In this document: one piece after another, positions 10,389 through 22,439 of the stretch
Position numbering within the stretch: the first letter of the stretch is position 1
Layout of the letters: the number at the start of each line of letters is the position of its first letter
Assembly (NCBI GenBank): GCA_029204225.1
Contig: CM055100.1
Location: 2,923,374-2,987,373, forward strand
DNA length: 64,000 nucleotides
Direction of reading: 5' to 3'
Origin: Diphasiastrum complanatum
Taxonomy: Eukaryota > Streptophyta > Lycopodiopsida > Lycopodiales > Lycopodiaceae
Program-made: the position numbers and the translations under genes
The notes under the pieces: generated by a model
Told to the model about the DNA's origin: nothing
The model's database searches: none
Seen by the model: only the letters and a program-made list of their open reading frames with translations

Positions 10389-13300
10389 ATGGATACTTCC
10401 CCTACATCTTCTGAGCCTCGCATACCGTCTTCCACTTACCTTGACGAAGTACGGCATGAATTCCGAGATCATCTTAGGGAAGCCATGAGTGATGTACGCA
10501 CTGATTTACGCCAGGAGTTACGAGAGACGTTCACTGCTCATTCTGCCCAGATTGCTACACTATCATTACAGTCACTATCTCCACCTGTTCCCCCACAGCG
10601 TACATTTCCACCACCGAGACTCGTTCATCTTCTGGTCCTTTGTCATGAGACTTTAAGGATAAGGTTCAGCTTACTGTGTATGGGAATGAACTCGAGAATT
10701 GGTATTCTAAGCTTGAGACCTACTTCCTTATGTTTCCTAAGACTGACATTCAGCGGATACATTTGGCTGCTTTACATTTGGAGGGCCGTGCTGCTACTTG
10801 GTGGCGCATGTTTCGCCAGACGGCTTCACACCCTGGCCTTGCTAGTTGGACAGAATTTATGACAGCACTCCGCCTAGCGATGATTGATCCTCAGTGGCTT
10901 ATTCGACAGCGCGACATCTTTCGCAGTTTATCTCACACTGGTGACTTGGCTGCTTATACGACACGGTTTACAGAGCTTTCCTATCTATTCCCAGATATTT
11001 CTACATTGGAACTCATCTCTCACTACGTTGCTGGTCTACGAGGTGCACTCAGGTATGATGTTTCTTCTTTTTTTCCACTCACTCTTTCTCACGCCATCTC
11101 CCTTGTTACCGCACTGCAGCACAAGTACTCTCCCATCTCTTCCTCTGTTTCTCGTCCTTCGCGTCCTTTCACACGTCCTATTTTTTCCTCTCCATCCTCT
11201 GCTAGTCCCACATCTGTCAGTTCACCTTCGTCCAATCTTTCTTCTACACCACGTCCTCCTTTTTCTCCTCGTCCTGTTTTTGTTCGTCGCTACTCACAGC
11301 CTGAGATGTCTGAGATCCGTGAGAAGCACTTATGTTTCAACTGTAAGAGTCCTGATCATATCACCCGTGATTGCCGACAGCCTGCCACTGCTACTGCCGT
11401 CTATTTCCATGATGCTGACACACCTAATGATAGTCCTGATTCTGCCATATGCCTTCATATTCTTGATGATGACCCACCTGTTGATCAGTTTGCCACACCC
11501 ACTGAGCCTGTTCCTGATCCCCTTGATCTAGCTGTATGCCATGCTCAGCTTGCTTATGCTACTTGGGCCGGTAAGTCGGGTCCATGCCATATCCGTCTTC
11601 GCGTACGTATCACTGGTCGTGAGTTTATTGCCCTTGTTGACACGGGTAGCACTCACTCGTTTCTCAACAGTCATATTACTACACGCATTCGTGCTATGCC
11701 AGTCACTACGCCTCATCCCCTGCATGTTGAGGTTGCCAGCGCACACTCTTTTCCTAGCACGCAGATGTATCAACAGCTTTCATATCAGATTGGAGACTTC
11801 CTTGGTCAGGCAGATTTTCATATTATTCCACTTACACGGTACGATCTTATCCTCGGTGCTGATTGGTTTGCATCCCTTGGTGCAGTTACAGTAGACCTCC
11901 AGCAACAGACATTGACATTCTCTCATGATTGTACTCAGCATATATTTTCCGGTATTGATTCTCGGCAGGACTATCAGCTTATTTCTGGGAAGCAGTTTAT
12001 ACGGAGCCTCCCGAAGGCCCACTGTGCGGCTATTCTTTTTGTTCAACCAGTTCAACCTATTGCGGATGCACCACCTTTGCCACATGTGTTTTCTGAACTG
12101 TTGCGTGAATTTGAGCATGTTTTTAGAGAGCCGACTCAGTTACCACCTTTACGAGATGTCAACCACCATATAGACCTTGTTTCCTCTGCATCACCTCCTT
12201 CTCGTCCTCCTTTTCGGATGTCTATTGTTGAGCGCGAGGAAGTCCAGCGTCAGGTATCTGATTTATTACGTCAAGGCCTTATTGTTCCTAGCCACAGTCC
12301 TTTTGGTGCTCCTGTTTTACTTGTTGATAAGAAGGATGGTACTAAACGTCTATTTATTGATTATCGTGCTTTAAATAAACTTGCTATCCGTAATCAGTAC
12401 CCTATCCCTCATATGGATGACCTGTTTGACCAGTTAGGCCAAGCCAAGATCTTTTCTAAACTTGACCTCCGTTCTGGTTATCACCAGATTCGTATGCATC
12501 CTCCTGATGAGCACAAGACAGCTTTCTGTACCCACTTTGGTCTGTATGAGTTTCGTGTCCTTCCTTTTGGTGTTACCAATGGCCCGCCCACTTTTCAGAA
12601 TGTCATGAATAACATCTTTCGTCCTCTGCTTGGAAAGTGTGTCATTGTTTATTTTGACGATATCCTCATTTATAGCACCACTCTCTCTCTTCATGTTCAG
12701 CACGTTCGTTCTGTTTTTGTTTTGTTAGTTACTCATCATCTGTATGCTAAACGTTCTAAATGTTCTTTTGTTGTTGTACAAATCGAGTTTTTGGGCTTCT
12801 TTGTTACTAATGGTACTGTTCGTCTCGACCCTCGTAAGGTCCGTTCTATTCTTTCATGGCCTGTGCCTGCTGATGTTCATGATGTTCGTATGTTTCTTGG
12901 TCTTGCTATCCATCTTCGTAAACCAGTTACTCATTTTGCCACTCTTGCATCTCTTTTGCATGCTCTGTTGAAAAAGGAAACTTCGTTTGCTTGGACTCCC
13001 GCATGTCAGTCAGCTTTTGATACTTTGAAGGTTAAGCTTACCACTGCCCCTGTTTTATGTCTTCCAGATTTTTCGGTGCTTTGTTACGTCAGCGTCAGTG
13101 TGTTATTGCATATGAATCCCGTCGTCTTCGTTCGTATGAGCAGCGCTATTCCACTCATGAAAAAGAGTTGCTTGCTATCATTTTTGCTTTAAAGAAGTGG
13201 CGTCATTATCTGTATCGTGTTCCGTTTGATGTTTTTACTGATCACCAGTCACTTCGTTATGTGTATACACAAAAGGATCTTAGTGACAGTCCTTTCATTT

Positions 13301-14811
13301 TGATATTCATTATAAGCCTGGTAAAAGTAACGTTGCTGCTGATGCTTTGTCTCGTTTACCTGCTCTTACTTACAGTCTTGTTACGTCTCCCCACTCTTGG
13401 TATGATGATCTTCCTCAGGCTTATGCCACATGTCCAGACTTTCGTGATGTTATGTCGTCTGCCTCTCGTCCTTCACCAAGTTTATTCCATTGTTAATCAT
13501 CGTTTGTTTCACTATGGTTCGTTATGCATTCCCAACACTCTCGACATATGTCCACAGCTCCTTGATGCCCATTCCTCTCCTGTTGGTGGCCATTTTGGTT
13601 TTCAGAAGTCCTTGTTCCGTTTGAAAGAACATTTTTATTGGCCTTCCATGAAGCGTGAGCTTTCCCACCTTATTCATACTTGTGATTGTTGCCTTCGTAA
13701 CAAGTATTCCCGTGAAAAACCTGGCGGTCTCCTTCAAAGTTGGCCTATTCCTTCCCGCCAGTGGACTGATATATCTATGGACTTCATTTTAGGTCTTCCC
13801 CGTACTCAGCGTGGCCATGACTCTTGTTTGGTGGTAGTTGATAGGTTTTCTAAACAAGCTCATTTCATACCAGTCAGACGTACTATTACAGCAGAGCAGT
13901 GTGGTCGTATATTTATTTCTGAGATTTTCCGCTTACATGGTCTCCCACGATCTATAATTACTGATCGGGATACCAAGTTTACATCAGGTTTTTGGATAGA
14001 GCTTATGCGTATCTTGGATGTTAGGATACTTATGGGCACTGCTTATCATTCTTCTGCGGATGGTCAGTCTGAGGTTATTAACCGGGTATTGGAGGATTAT
14101 TTACAGCATTATGTTTCTCCTTCTGGTCGTGATTGGGATCAGCATTGTTTGGCTGAGTATAGTTATAACAGTTATGTTAGTTCCAGCACAGGTGTTTCTC
14201 CTTTCCTGCTTGCTCATGGATACTCACCAGTTCTACTCGACATACCTGCTCCTCCACATGATGCACCTGTTACTATTTCATCTTATCTTTCGAGTGCTCG
14301 GGAGATTATTACTAGAGCTGCTACTCATTTACAGCATATTCAGCAGCGGTACAAGACCATTGTTGATCGTCATCGGCGCCATGTTGAGTTTGCAGAGGGA
14401 GATACTGTTTTTCTTCGGTTACGCTTTGCTCGCCATCGTTTTGTACAGGGTCTTGCTTCTACTGAGAAGCTTGTGCCGCGCTATTATGGGCCTTTTCAGA
14501 TTCTTGAGCGCCTCAGTCCAGTTACATATCGTCTTGAGTTACCTGCTGCTACTCGGGCTTGTGATATCTTTCATGTCAGTTTATTACATGCTGCTATTGA
14601 GGATGATGCTCCTCGAGATTCCTCATTTCCTACAAATCCAGAGCTTTTTCCATTCCTGCTAGCTGCTATTTTACAGGTGCGCTTATTGCATAGTCGTCGC
14701 CATCGGCAGGTTCAGTTTTTGGTCCAGTGGGATGGTCGTCCTATTGAGGAGGCTACTTGGGAGCCCATTGATGTTTTTTATCATACCCCTATCCTGGCTG
14801 ATCAGGCTTGA
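10389..14811 (+). pseudogene. Chromovirus gag-pol polyprotein, broken
   Basis: Gag starts at 10389 (MDTSPTSSEPRIPS). The frame shifts near 10620-10660 into a long frame (to 13192) holding the capsid-like region (AATWWRMF), a CCHC zinc knuckle CFNCKSPDHITRDC near 11335, protease ALVDTGSTHSF near 11632, and reverse transcriptase KLDLRSGYHQIRMH and YFDDILIYS near 12651. Near 13065 the frame shifts again and the first RNase H block, with its catalytic Asp, appears deleted. RNase H resumes at THEKELLAI and TDHQSLRY. A further frame excursion spans about 13290-13500. Integrase then reads H..H..CDCC, with catalytic Asp in WTDISMDF, Asp in ITDRDTKF and Glu in DGQSEVINR, then a GPF motif and a chromodomain (FLVQWDGRPIEEATWEP). 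Lesions include deletions of whole motifs, so it cannot act alone. Confidence 0.88.
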
Positions 14812-14962
14812 TCACTTGCAGCTACCATTGCTTCTCGAGATGCTCCGGCTTCTCTTGATGTTCCTTTCTCAGATGGGATATTTTGATGCAGTATTTTTCT
14901 CTGGCACTGGTTCTTATCTTATTTTGCCTACATTGGGGGCAATGTTCTTTATAGCCAGGGAG

Positions 14963-15427
14963 AGTTACGGACTACAGGATACAGGCCCACTGGGCTACTC
15001 TGCATATAATCCGCAGGCCTCTTTACATTTACTGTTGGTTATGTATATTTCTGGTTACGCATTTTATATTAGTCATGTACAGGCCCTAGAGCCTTTTTAT
15101 ATGCTTATGACCCGCACTGGGTCCTTTTTTATGACATTGACTAGCCTTGGGCCCTTATTATATGGTTATATGTGGAGTGGGGGCCCGTAGGAGGGCGCAC
15201 TATTTTCCCTCCACATTTTGCCTCCCTTTACTTTTGAATTCCTATTTTAGTGTTCATTGGTAGGGTATTTATAGGGGCATTTGTACACTCATTTTTCAAA
15301 TTATTGATTGGTATTGCTTGGGCTCTTCGTGGGGGAACCTATTGTCTTGTCTATTGCTTGTAGGGCTTTAGTCTATTGCTGTCTTTTATGCTTCATTGAT
15401 TCAACACCTGAGATTTTGATCATAACT
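14963..15427 (+). repeat. 3' LTR of inner chromovirus
   Basis: Same length as the 5' LTR and almost identical. The preceding purine tract is weak (CCAGGGAG at 14955-14962). Confidence 0.85.
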
Positions 15428-15890
15428 ACTAGTCAACGGGACATGTGTTATATGCTCACTGAGAAACTTGGTCCAGTGAATGAGTGACACATGTCAGAGT
15501 TGACCGATCAAACATGACACGTGTCACATGCTCACTGGGACACTTGGTCCAGTGTATGAGTGACACATGTCAGCTTACTCACTTGCCTATGTGTCAGGGT
15601 ACTGCCAAGTGGCAAGTGTCGATTGCGCATGGAATTGGCCATGTGTCGACGTTAGGAAAGGTCAGGGTTAAGGGGTGCTTGAGGATTGTGCATAAGTGAG
15701 CCTAGAGAGAGGCATTCCTCATCATAATCTATGCAGCAAAGGTTGGGAGGAGACGAGGCAGCCAGCTCCACCATGTTTCATGTGCTCTGATGTTTGTACA
15801 TGCAGGGAAATCGACAGGGATCGACATTGCTGATTGTTGCGCATGGGATAAGCTAGGTTTTAAGTGAAGTTTCAGATGTGGAGTCTGACA
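15428..15890 (+). repeat. 3' LTR of outer gypsy element, 5' part missing
   Basis: Matches 6604-7066 closely and ends at the CCCAA duplication. The first 190 or so bases of the LTR are absent and the chromovirus LTR abuts directly. One of the two G-box palindromes is kept (15516-15525); the other has decayed by C-to-T change. Confidence 0.88.
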
Positions 15891-15895
15891 CCCAA
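15891..15895. repeat. Target-site duplication CCCAA (right)
   Basis: Exact partner of 6408-6412. Confidence 0.85.
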
Positions 15896-17617
15896 CCTAT
15901 CCATAAACTCGTAGAGAAGGCCCATGGTGGACCCCTCTCTATTTGTGAGTCGTAGAACGGTGTAGAGTGGCTGCAACCCAACAACAATCGATCTTGCCTC
16001 GTCCCAAAAGTCCGATGACAAAATGATGGTCTCAAATCTCCTAGATCGAGACTCAGTCGATTTGCTCCATTGTACCCATAGGGTAGAAACAACCATTTGT
16101 CTAAGGGTGTGGTGTACCTTTAGGAGCCGCTCCAAGACTATAAATATGAATGCAAATCTAAGCACATTGAACAATTTAAATTTCAAAAATTTTGAACAAT
16201 CATCAATCCATCAAAGTTCAAACGTCAAAGCAAATGCCAAAAATCGAGATCCAGATAAGGCTTAAGCTAGGCTCTAGTTGGTAATTTCTAAAGTTTAAAC
16301 CTTCAAAAATCAAGATTCAAAGTTCAAACCTCGTGGGAGCCAGTCTAAGGATCTCCAAATTCTTGAACCCTCTATAAATTGCAAGGACCTTTGGTTCCTT
16401 GGTAACAAACCTCACCAAGAACCATGCAGTATCAAGGACGTCTTTCACCCAAGGAAGAGCTGGACAAAAGCAAGACATGTATGAGCCGTGATGAAAAGCA
16501 AAGACAAACTAGACTCTAGTTACAACTTACTAGGTCCAAGGAGCTGCTTATGCTTGAAAATTGAGAGCAAAATCAAGAGTCTCGACTCATCTGTGAGTCG
16601 TGACCAAGCAACATTCACGACATGTAGAATCGTCAAACTTAAAGTTCAAGCAGTAAGTTTGTAACTACTAATTGTTACTAACTAGGATATACCTGCAATG
16701 TCCTCAATCAGTAGGTCAATGTTGTGTGCAATGCATGGAGTCCAAAAGATAGTCGGATAATTCTCCATCACCAAATCTCTCGTGGCTTTGCAATTTGCAG
16801 CATTGTCAGTAATGACTTGCACAACACTTTGACCAAGATGTACTCGCCTGTAACATTAAACAGATTGCAACGAGCATTCAGGTAGATTCAGATTTTAATT
16901 GAGTGACAACTCACTGGCATCAAAAACGAAAATGATAAAATTCTAATTACCAATGAGCAATGAGCATTGAAATCCAACAAATGTCATGAACACTTTACTC
17001 ACCTGAAACAATCGTGCCAGGTGCCAATGTGTCGATGGCTCTCAAGAACATGGTGCCCACACAGGAAGACACTAGACTATTAATGATATGTCACCTCTTG
17101 GTGTCACTCCAACCATCAGTCATGATGGTGCACCCGAATTGTTTCCACGATTCACCAACGGGCTCCAAATTCTTTGATTACATCTTGAACCTCCCTCATC
17201 AAATGTGTGGTGCATAGGGACTCCATGCAAGGTCCACGGTATGTGGCCCCTATCGCAGCAACATTGAGCACTCTCTATCATATCCCCCCAAGGAAGAATC
17301 TTCACTAGATGGAAGGGGAGGTCACAACGGTAGAAGAGTCTTTTGATAGCCACATCTGTCCTATGCTTGTTGTCACCCCGAAATGACTACACATAATACT
17401 CTCTACTAGTAACACCTCTCCGTGGGGGACTAGAAGTAGAGGGGCCAGTTACATCTACATGTGGTGTAGATGTGCCGGCCTCTGTCTCATACTGACCTGA
17501 GGTGGATGCATGATGCCTAACAGCTGATCCTATTGCAACAAAAGAAATCAAAAAACATTTAATCACACGTCCAACGTTTTGTGCCTGAGCTACCGTATCC
17601 CGTTGCAACTGTGACAT
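15891..17617 (-). pseudogene. hAT transposase, N-terminal and central part
   Basis: This is the upstream part of the split hAT gene on the minus strand; introns are inferred. Order of coding segments: 17617-17387, a Ser/Thr-rich linker (ETEAGTSTPHVDVTG); 17353 leftward, IKRLFYRCDLPFHLVK..MIES, matching the start of the DUF659 catalytic region; about 16860-16690, HLGQSVVQVITDNAANCKA..YPTIFWTPCIAHNIDLL, the conserved core with its Asp; about 16460-16330, WVKDVLDTAWFLVRFV..VLAIYRG..LAPTRF; and 16186-15891, LERLLKVHHTLRQMVVSTLW..FWDEARSIV..TMGLLYEFMDRLG. Reading continues at 6412 after the gypsy insert. A BED zinc finger, usual at the N-terminus, was not found. Exon borders are approximate. Confidence 0.82.
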
Positions 17618-18230
17618 GATCCTGTATAGGATCTTTATGTCTCACTTTGACTGACTCTCAAGTCCTGACTCTAAAGTCTCAACTCCTAACTCCTAACTCT
17701 TAACTCTCCTAACTTCTAAAACTCCTCTCACCTCTATTGCCTGAGTTCTAACTCTAAACTCTAACACTCCTGAGTCATAACAACCCTACTAAAGTGTAAC
17801 TAAAACTAAATTTACAATTTAACACACACACCTCTTGCCTAAACTCACACACACCTCTCCTCCTCCTATTCTCTCTCCAAGACTCTCCTAACTCCAAGCT
17901 CTAGCCTCTCTCCTTCATTCACCTAATAGTAGTGGCTAATACTACTAAAAACCTAAGTTCTAACTTCTCCTAACTCCTATTCTAATTTCTCTCCTTCAAA
18001 CTGCATTTAACAATCAAGATTAAATTAAGTTCTAGCACATTGCACATTCACCATAAATGCCATTTCCTCTCTCCTCTCTCCTCTAAGCTCTTTCCTCTCT
18101 CCTCAAGGCTCTCTCTTCTCTCTTCTCCTTTCTCCTCCCCTTACAAATTTCTCCCTCTCCTCAACGTTCTCCCCTTCAAAGAGGAGCAAAAAAACATATA
18201 AAGTGAATTGTGATAGGATCAGGGCTGTTA
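17618..18230. other. Pyrimidine-rich low-complexity stretch
   Basis: Dominated by CTCCTAACT, TCTCTCC and similar words. Probably the 5' untranslated or promoter region of the hAT gene, read on the minus strand as a purine-rich tract. No open frame was recognised. Confidence 0.5.
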
Positions 18231-18850
18231 TAAAAAAATTTCCAGTCCCAATTCTTTTTTATTCGAATTGGGACAGTTCGATTCTTTGACGAATCGCGAT
18301 TCGTGGAAACACTACAACTTCATTTTGAGTGGTGGGTCGAATTTTTCCGACCTATGCTGACTTGCATGTATTTTTGCATACTATAGTCTGTTGACAACTT
18401 TTCTGACCCTATGTCGGCTTGCATGACTTCTACAAACTAAAATGCACGTTATTTACAAATGTGAACTTTTCTGACATCGCCCACCTTAGAAAAATGCAAT
18501 AGACATAAGTCATATAATTGTTGCTTTGGAAAAAGTTAGAAATGGCCTTTAGAAGAATGCCAACTTTTGCCCTTAGGAAGAGTGCAATACATATGTGATT
18601 CACATTATTTTGCCTTACAATGTTAAGAACAGTCCTTGGAAAAATGCCAACATTTCCAACCCTACACCAATTTGAGTGTCTTTCTACAAACGTGTGACTA
18701 TTATTGACTATTGTGTATTTCTACAATCGCAGAACTTAGAAGTAAATCTACGAGAAGAAATTATGTGACGGGACCACGTTAACACTACCCCTTAATAAGG
18801 ATCCTAGACTTTAATGTTTAAATTTAGCATAGCACAAAATCTGAGATGAT
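18231..18850. other. Degenerate short repeats, no gene
   Basis: Words such as CTTTTCTGACCCTATGTCGG with CTTGCATGA, and AAAATGCAATA or AAAATGCCAAC, recur at irregular spacing. An inverted pair, CCCAATTC..GAATTGGG, lies at 18252-18270. No coding motif or element border was identified. Confidence 0.35.
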
Positions 18851-19210
18851 TCTTAAAGACTTAGTAAAAAATTCTATAGTCACTAAATGTGTTCTGCAAA
18901 GCATAAGTTAGAGCTCTTTGTTTGAGACCTTTTCTCTGACATAATGACATCTAACCTCAATGTGTTGACTCTTAGAATGAAATCAAGGATCGAGTGACAA
19001 AGCTATTGTGCTTTGATTGTCACAATGCAAAAGAGTTGGACTATTATGAGATAGTCTTATGTCAGATAATAAATGTCGTAACCACATGGCTTCCTTAGTT
19101 GCTTGAATAGTAGCTATGTATTCTAATTTCGTGGAAGACAATGCAATAGATGTTTGCTTTCTACTATTCTAAAATACATGACCTAAAGCTATATTCAATA
19201 AAGAAACCAT
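18851..19210 (-). pseudogene. Ty1/copia RNase H fragment
   Basis: The minus strand reads SRKQTSIALSSTKLEYIA, then AMWLRHLLSDIRLS, LLHCDNQSTIALSLDP, stop, FHSKSQHIEVRCHYVREKV and EFFTKSL, the end of a copia polyprotein. The usual Trp before FHSKS is a stop codon. Both ends are truncated and no LTR was found next to it. Confidence 0.8.
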
Positions 19211-19329
19211 TGGTTCTATGAAACCAAGCTCTTGGTGACTATTTCAGTCCCTACAATGCCTTGTGGAGTTTACAAACAATATGTTCTTTGCCCTTGAGTT
19301 CATAACCCCTCTGCTTCTATGCCAAATGC

Positions 19330-20118
19330 TTCTTTCCTCTCAAGTGCACGTGATGTTACTGCCCGGATTGCTTACCATTTACAAAAGATATAGCAGCACA
19401 CCATAAACTTTTGCAAATCAGCATCATCACCATGTCAAGTTTCAAGAAAGTGATATGGTTTACTAAGCTTGAGTTTTGCTAGCCATCACTTTGTTCAGGG
19501 CCAACCTTCTATTGAAAAGCTTGCTCCACACTATTATGGGCCTTTTCAAATTCTTCAGCATCATCGCCATGTCAAGTTTCAAGAAAGTGATATAGTTTAC
19601 TAAGCTTGAGCTTTTGCTAGCCATCACTTTGTTCAGGGCCAAGCTTCTATTGAAAAGCTTGCTCCACACTATTATGGGCCATTTACAAAACATATAGCAG
19701 CACGCTAGAAACTTTTGTAGATCAGCATCATCGCCACAACAAGTTTCAGGAAAGTGATATGGTTTACTAAGCTTGAGCTTTTGCTAGCCATCACTTTGTT
19801 CAGGACCAAGCTTCTATTGAAAAGCTTGCTCCACACTATTATGGGCCTTTTCAAATTCTTCAACGCATTATTCCAATTACATCTGGTCTTCAGCTATCTC
19901 CGACGACACGTGCTTGTGATATTTTTCATGTGAGCCTGCTACCAGCTATATTGGGGATACACCTTGATTTGATAAATGTTTCAAGGATCCAAAGCTCTGT
20001 ACATTTCTTCTTACTGCTATTCTTCAGGTGCGCTTTTAGCAGGGTCGACACTGGCAGTAGGTTCAGTTTCTGGTTCAGCGGGATGGTTGTCTTCTTGGGG
20101 AGGCTACTTGCAAGTTGA
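19330..20118 (+). pseudogene. Chromovirus integrase C-terminus with tandem duplication
   Basis: Segments match the end of the 10389-14811 polyprotein: SIEKLAPHYYGPFQIL (GPF motif), then TTRACDIFHVSLLPAI and a decayed chromodomain near 20030-20110. The part around HHFVQGQ..EKLAPHYYGPF is present three times (about 19430-19556, 19567-19680 and 19734-19860; spacings about 137 and 167), with the longer units also sharing a preceding ATTTACAAAA..ATAGCAGCAC segment. It is an old, internally duplicated scrap of a related element. Confidence 0.75.
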
Positions 20119-21351
20119 TTGTAATTTTTTAGCACAAATTACTTTCTATAAGACATTTGACTACTGCAGCCAGTACGTACAAAGTTCCTTCTGGCAAAAA
20201 ATATTTATCAGTACGGCTAAATCTGGGCAATGAATTGATTGTTTAGATGTTGGACAAATCATTATATTTGTGAATATAACTTCCTACAGCGCTACTTCAT
20301 TTGAATGAGAGAAATGATGTCGATGCTACATAACATATAGACAGATTGTCAATGGGACATCAAAAGTCTCCACGTCTATTGATGGGCTGACATGCCTCCT
20401 TTAACATGTTTTATTTCCGCCGGATAAGTTAAAGCCTACCACCATCGGTAACATGTAAAGATAGCATTACTGCTTTGGTGGATACACGCAACAAATATAC
20501 ATTTATAAGCACTCAATTTCTACCACACCTTATAGACTACGACCCAGCCCATGTTCTCGGTTAATTAAGTTGCCTCGCTCCTGTTCTTCACGTGATAAAA
20601 GTATTGCAAGATGTCTCAAAGATATAGCCAGATGATTAATGTTGTCAACATTATTTGAATGCAGATTTGGGGGGCAACCTAATTGTACTCACTAGTGAAC
20701 ACAATAAAGTGAACTTAAGGAAGGAAATTAGCTCTGTTTTAGAGACATAACTTCTATTAATTTCCATTTCAAGAAGTAATTGCAACAAAGAAAGAGTAAG
20801 AGGAACTACTAGCAGTTTTGGTTGTCTTTCTTTGGAGTATCTCTCCCACTGGCTGCTATATATTTTTTCATCCCCTGTGCCATAACAACACACTGCTGAT
20901 CCGAGCTGATGGCTGCTGATTGATGATGATGATAAAATGGACCCACATGAGCTGAGAGCAAGGGACGAGGAAGCTGATAATAGCGAAGGAGCTGCAGTGT
21001 GGCAACAGTTGAACAAAGAAGAGGACAATGCTGACCAGCTAGCCGCAGCAATGCCGACTGCTCTACCCACCATGCTTCCCTTCTTATATCAGATGCCGTA
21101 AGCCCCACCTTAGCATCTGCGAGTGAAGACTATCAAGATCAAGTCTTTGTTGCATAACCGACCAAAATAATGGATTGATCAAACACACAATCTATCATCC
21201 ACTACAAAAGAATCAGAAGCATTGATGAGTATATGCATTTGCAACTGACGATAAGACAGAGTTAGACAGACAATTTCTCTACCTGGGTTTACCTCTCAGC
21301 AACCAAAGCTCATTGCTTCTATCTCAGCAAAGAGGGCCACAAGAAAACTGA

Positions 21352-21355
<4 letters not shown>

Positions 21356-21405
<50 letters not shown>
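21356..21405. repeat. (CT)n microsatellite
   Basis: About 25 uninterrupted CT units. Confidence 0.95.
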
Positions 21406-21408
<3 letters not shown>

Positions 21409-22086
21409 TGTTGCATGCAGGCAAAAGAGAGATATCACTTGCAAGCCACTCAATGCCCTTTAAAATTGTTTTTCAAAAACTTGACTCATTGTTTTTTAAC
21501 TTTTTAAAGGATGACCTAAGCTAGGTAGAAGTGTCAAAATTAGCAAACTATGGATAAGATTTGCAACTTTTTAAAGATACGAGCATGAAGATTGATTTTT
21601 AGGATTCTCAAAACATCATACCATCATGGACAACCTTTACAATTTTTGGCCTTGCCTTGTCATGAGTATTGTAATAGACACCTCAAAAGATGATGCTTCA
21701 CATTAGAAAAAAAATTGAGCAATTATGTATTGGGGAATGGGATTCCTCAATGACATTTTCATTGGGAATTATGCCATAAAAGATGGCGAGACTGAGCCAT
21801 TTTTATGACAGGATGATTCAATCAAAAGGTCAATAGGAAAAACCATTCCCTTGATGTAAAGGATAACTTGTGTTGCGCAAAATGGCAGATGTGACATCTA
21901 TCAACCTTTATGGAAGTTCAAAGCACCCTCAAATCTTTATGAAAATACTTATGTCATGGATAAGCTCTTTTATGGACTTAATGGTCTTTGCAAAATTTAA
22001 GCCTCTTCATAGATACACTATGTCAACAATAGGGAATCATTTACTGATTTTCAATGTATTATGAAATCTAATTCGTTTTATTAATT

Positions 22087-22088
<2 letters not shown>

Positions 22089-22156
<68 letters not shown>
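22089..22156. repeat. (TC)n microsatellite
   Basis: About 34 uninterrupted TC units. Confidence 0.95.
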
Positions 22157-22158
<2 letters not shown>

Positions 22159-22439
22159 GTCTTCTAGCTTTTCACTTGACTTTGTCTAGCATCACATTCT
22201 AGTATGGATTCATAGTTATTGTGATCCTCAAGTTCTATGAAAGCACATGCAACAAATGCAACCTTGAAGCCTCATCTGACTCATTTTGCCAGTGTTGAAA
22301 GAGAGACTAGAAGCATGATTTCTTTCCTTGCTCGAAAGCTGGAGTGCGCTATAATGATGACCAGCCGGTTAGACAAAAGCTTGATAAAGGAAAATCTGAA
22401 ACTTTAGTTGGTTCTAATCAATGCAACAGCAGAGTTGAT

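Larger units (their letters stand above)
9175..15427 (+). mobile_element. Inner chromodomain Ty3/gypsy element (chromovirus)
   Basis: A 6253-bp element with two 465-bp LTRs that differ at only two sites seen by eye (near 9210 and 9231), a tRNA-iMet primer site directly after the 5' LTR, gag, protease, reverse transcriptase, RNase H, integrase and a C-terminal chromodomain. The chromodomain places it in the chromovirus branch of Ty3/gypsy; the exact clade is not determined. No matching target duplication flanks it: ATAGAG before, ACTAG after. Together with the missing outer sequence this suggests a later deletion at its borders. It is the youngest element in the left third of the window, yet its coding region is broken. 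Confidence 0.9.
6413..15890 (+). mobile_element. Outer Ty3/gypsy element inserted in the hAT gene
   Basis: The element is bounded by TG and CA ends and a perfect CCCAA target duplication. It has a 654-bp 5' LTR, a tRNA-iMet primer site at 7069, a repetitive leader, and a heavily decayed gag-pol that stops in reverse transcriptase near 9170. There the inner chromovirus (9175-15427) begins, and directly after it comes only the 3' part of the outer 3' LTR (15428-15890). The outer element's RNase H, integrase and the first 190 or so bases of its 3' LTR are missing. By eye the two LTRs differ at about 8 of 463 shared positions, mostly C/T or G/A, so it is older than the inner element. Confidence 0.88.
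20119..22200. other. No recognised gene; two CT microsatellites
   Basis: Short open frames only. A minus-strand frame at 20651-21073 is rich in Ser and Leu without motifs. The stretch contains the CT microsatellites at 21356 and 22089, reported separately. Its origin could not be determined. Confidence 0.35.

Noticed and set aside
10884-14662. Long hydrophobic Leu/Ser-rich frames overlapping the chromovirus
   Set aside because: Shadow frames of pyrimidine-rich gag-pol; they change where the real frame changes and have no motifs.
18224-18240. CAGGGCTGTTATA as a hAT terminal repeat
   Set aside because: Wrong orientation for the right end of the hAT element, and no partner was found near 4.1-4.9 kb.
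20651-21108. Ser/Leu-rich minus-strand frames as a gene
   Set aside because: No motif, no splice or start support, low-complexity composition.
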